A stretch of DNA of 6,256 nucleotides from Chitinophaga pinensis (lineage in GTDB: Bacteria > Planctomycetota > Phycisphaerae > Phycisphaerales > SM1A02): positions 1 through 6,256 of the forward strand of contig CALQCP020000146.1 of NCBI GenBank assembly GCA_943329105.2, read 5' to 3'. The notes beneath the pieces are model-generated. The model did no database searches. It was not told the origin of the DNA and saw only the letters and a program-made list of their open reading frames with translations. Below, piece by piece: positions 4,744 through 6,256 of the stretch. Numbering within the stretch: the first letter of the stretch is position 1; every line of letters starts with the position of its first letter. A program made the position numbers and the translations under genes.

Positions 4744-6256
4744 ATGGACGGCAAACACACCAGCTTCGACCTTCTGTACAACCCGCGCCTCAACAAGGGC
4801 ACCGCCTTCAGCGAAGAGGAACGCAAACGCCTCGGCCTGATCGGCTTGATCCCCGACGGCGTGGAAGATTCCGAAACGCAACTGCAGCGCCAGCGCATTC
4901 AGCTTGAGCAGAAGCCCACCGCGCTCGACAAGTACGTCTATCTCTCGGAACTGCAAGATCGAAACGAGCGACTCTACTACCAGCTGCTCACCAGTGATCC
5001 CGCGGAATTCATGCCACTGGTCTACACGCCCACCGTGGGCGAGGCGTGCCAGAAGTTCGGGCACATCATGCGCCGCCCCAAGGGTCTGTATGTCAGCCTG
5101 AAACGCAAGGGCCACATCAAAGACGTGCTGCGCAACTGGCCCGTTGAAGATGTTCGCTTCATCGTTGTCACTGATGGCGAGCGCATCCTTGGACTTGGTG
5201 ATCTTGGCGTCTGTGGCATGGGCATTCCAATCGGCAAGCTTGCGCTGTACACCGCGTGCGCAGGCGTTCCGCCGGAACACACGCTGCCGGTGATGCTTGA
5301 TGTTGGCACCAACAACGAAGCGTTCCTTGAAGATCCGCTCTACCCCGGTCTGCGCATGAAGCGGATCGAAGGCGCCGCGTACGACGAGTTCCTTGACGAA
5401 TTCGTTCAGGCCGTGCAAGAAGTCTTTCCGCGCTGCTGCATTCAGTTTGAAGACTTCACCAATCGCACCGCCATGCCGCTTCTTGCGCGTTACCGCGACC
5501 AAGTCTGCTGCTTCAACGATGACATTCAAGGAACCGCCTCCGTTGCGGTGGCTGGCCTCTTTGGCGCCAACCGCATCTTGGGCAAGCAACTTCGCGACCA
5601 CACCTATCTCTTCTTCGGCGCGGGTAGTGCGGCGGTCGGTATTGCCGACCTCATCTGCCAACAAATGGTGCGCGAAGGTATGCCGAGTGACCAAGCGCAC
5701 CGCCACTGCTGGCTGGTGAATAGCCGCGGTCTTGTCACGGCAGACACCACGGGCTTGAGCGAATTCCAGCTGCCGTTCGCGCATCCGCACAGAGCTATCA
5801 AGGACCTTGCGGAGATTGTGGAAGCAGTGAAGCCAAGCGTCCTGGTTGGCGTGAGCACCATCCCGCACAGTTTCAATCGCAAGGTGATTGAGGCGATGGC
5901 GCGCATCAACGAGCGACCGGTGATCTTCCCGTATTCAAACCCAACTTCCAAGAGCGAGTGCACCGCGCACGAAGCGATCGAGTGGTCGCAAGGCCGCGCC
6001 ATCTTTGCATCCGGCAGTCCATTCCCGCCGCTTCACTACAAGGACCGACTCTTTGTGCCCGGCCAAGGGAACAACGTGTACATCTATCCGGCCATTGGCC
6101 TCGCGGTGTTCGCCACTGAAGCACGCCGCGTGACGGACGAGATGTTCCTGAAAGCCGCCGAGAGTCTTGCAGCGCAAGTCACTGACCAAGACCTGGCCGT
6201 CAACTTGATCTATCCGCCGATGGCAAACATCCATGACGCCAGCGTTGAGGTTGCGG
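4744..6256 (+). CDS. maeA: malic enzyme, NAD(P)-dependent, oxaloacetate-decarboxylating (3' end cut by window)
   Basis: The reading frame is open for 504 codons and runs off the window; the family is usually about 540-580 aa. It oxidatively decarboxylates malate to pyruvate and CO2 with NAD+ or NADP+, linking the TCA cycle to pyruvate supply in the cytoplasm. It belongs to the long type shared with mitochondrial malic enzymes and E. coli MaeA, opening with LLYNPRLNKGTAF (10-22). Catalytic Tyr94 sits in YTPTVGEAC and Lys165 in GIPIGK. Metal ligands are Glu236-Asp237 (FEDF) and Asp260 (NDDIQGT). The Rossmann motif GAGSAA is at 292-297. Later family blocks NPTSKSECTA, ASGSPFPP and GQGNNVYIYP are intact. 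After the cofactor-binding strand it has WLVNSRG where relatives usually have an Asp, so cofactor preference cannot be called. The ATG at 4744 gives the normal family N-terminus. No Shine-Dalgarno sequence is visible. Confidence 0.95.
   Translation, partial: MDGKHTSFDLLYNPRLNKGTAFSEEERKRLGLIGLIPDGVEDSETQLQRQRIQLEQKPTALDKYVYLSELQDRNERLYYQLLTSDPAEFMPLVYTPTVGEACQKFGHIMRRPKGLYVSLKRKGHIKDVLRNWPVEDVRFIVVTDGERILGLGDLGVCGMGIPIGKLALYTACAGVPPEHTLPVMLDVGTNNEAFLEDPLYPGLRMKRIEGAAYDEFLDEFVQAVQEVFPRCCIQFEDFTNRTAMPLLARYRDQVCCFNDDIQGTASVAVAGLFGANRILGKQLRDHTYLFFGAGSAAVGIADLICQQMVREGMPSDQAHRHCWLVNSRGLVTADTTGLSEFQLPFAHPHRAIKDLAEIVEAVKPSVLVGVSTIPHSFNRKVIEAMARINERPVIFPYSNPTSKSECTAHEAIEWSQGRAIFASGSPFPPLHYKDRLFVPGQGNNVYIYPAIGLAVFATEARRVTDEMFLKAAESLAAQVTDQDLAVNLIYPPMANIHDASVEVA

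Noticed and set aside
4582..5868. 428-codon open frame on the minus strand opposite the malic enzyme gene
   Set aside because: It is antisense to an unmistakable malic enzyme with all motifs intact. Its product shows no family features, and it also crosses the 3' end of the lipoprotein gene. It is a shadow of biased codon use.

Overview
The window is a densely coding, moderately GC-rich bacterial segment with two gene blocks that diverge from an 80-bp intergenic region at 3646-3725. Signal peptides and a lipobox protein point to an envelope organism, probably Gram-negative. GTG and probably TTG starts are used. The mix of genes (a cyclic-nucleotide-domain/DASS permease fusion, a PqqB-like lipoprotein and a eukaryote-type malic enzyme) would fit a Planctomycetota-like or related lineage. 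That is a low-confidence guess, because no rRNA or other marker gene is present.

Left block, minus strand, read from 3645 down to 43: four tightly packed genes that look like one operon. They encode (i) a 163-aa secreted protein with a faint lipocalin-like pattern, (ii) a small charged cytoplasmic protein of about 65-71 aa that I do not recognise, (iii) a permease of about 616 aa with an N-terminal cNMP-binding-like domain fused to a DASS/SLC13-type transporter, and (iv) a 339-aa membrane-anchored periplasmic-binding protein of the ABC_sub_bind type. Genes ii/iii overlap by GTGA and iii/iv by ATGA, which suggests translational coupling. No ABC ATPase or ABC permease is present, so the binding protein appears to be paired with a secondary transporter. 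This is the most unusual arrangement in the window. A perfect 11-bp inverted repeat sits at the start of gene ii.

Right block, plus strand: a GTG-started lipoprotein with a PqqB-like metallo-beta-lactamase fold (3726-4694), then after 49 bp a malic enzyme (4744 to beyond the window end) with all expected catalytic residues. Both lack a visible Shine-Dalgarno sequence and have a TAnnnT hexamer 6-10 nt before the start codon, compatible with leaderless transcripts.

At the extreme left edge, the last 11 codons of a possible plus-strand gene end at 36, converging on the binding-protein gene with only 6 bp between the stops. There is no stretch over 300 bp without a gene. I see no tRNA, rRNA, CRISPR array or insertion sequence.
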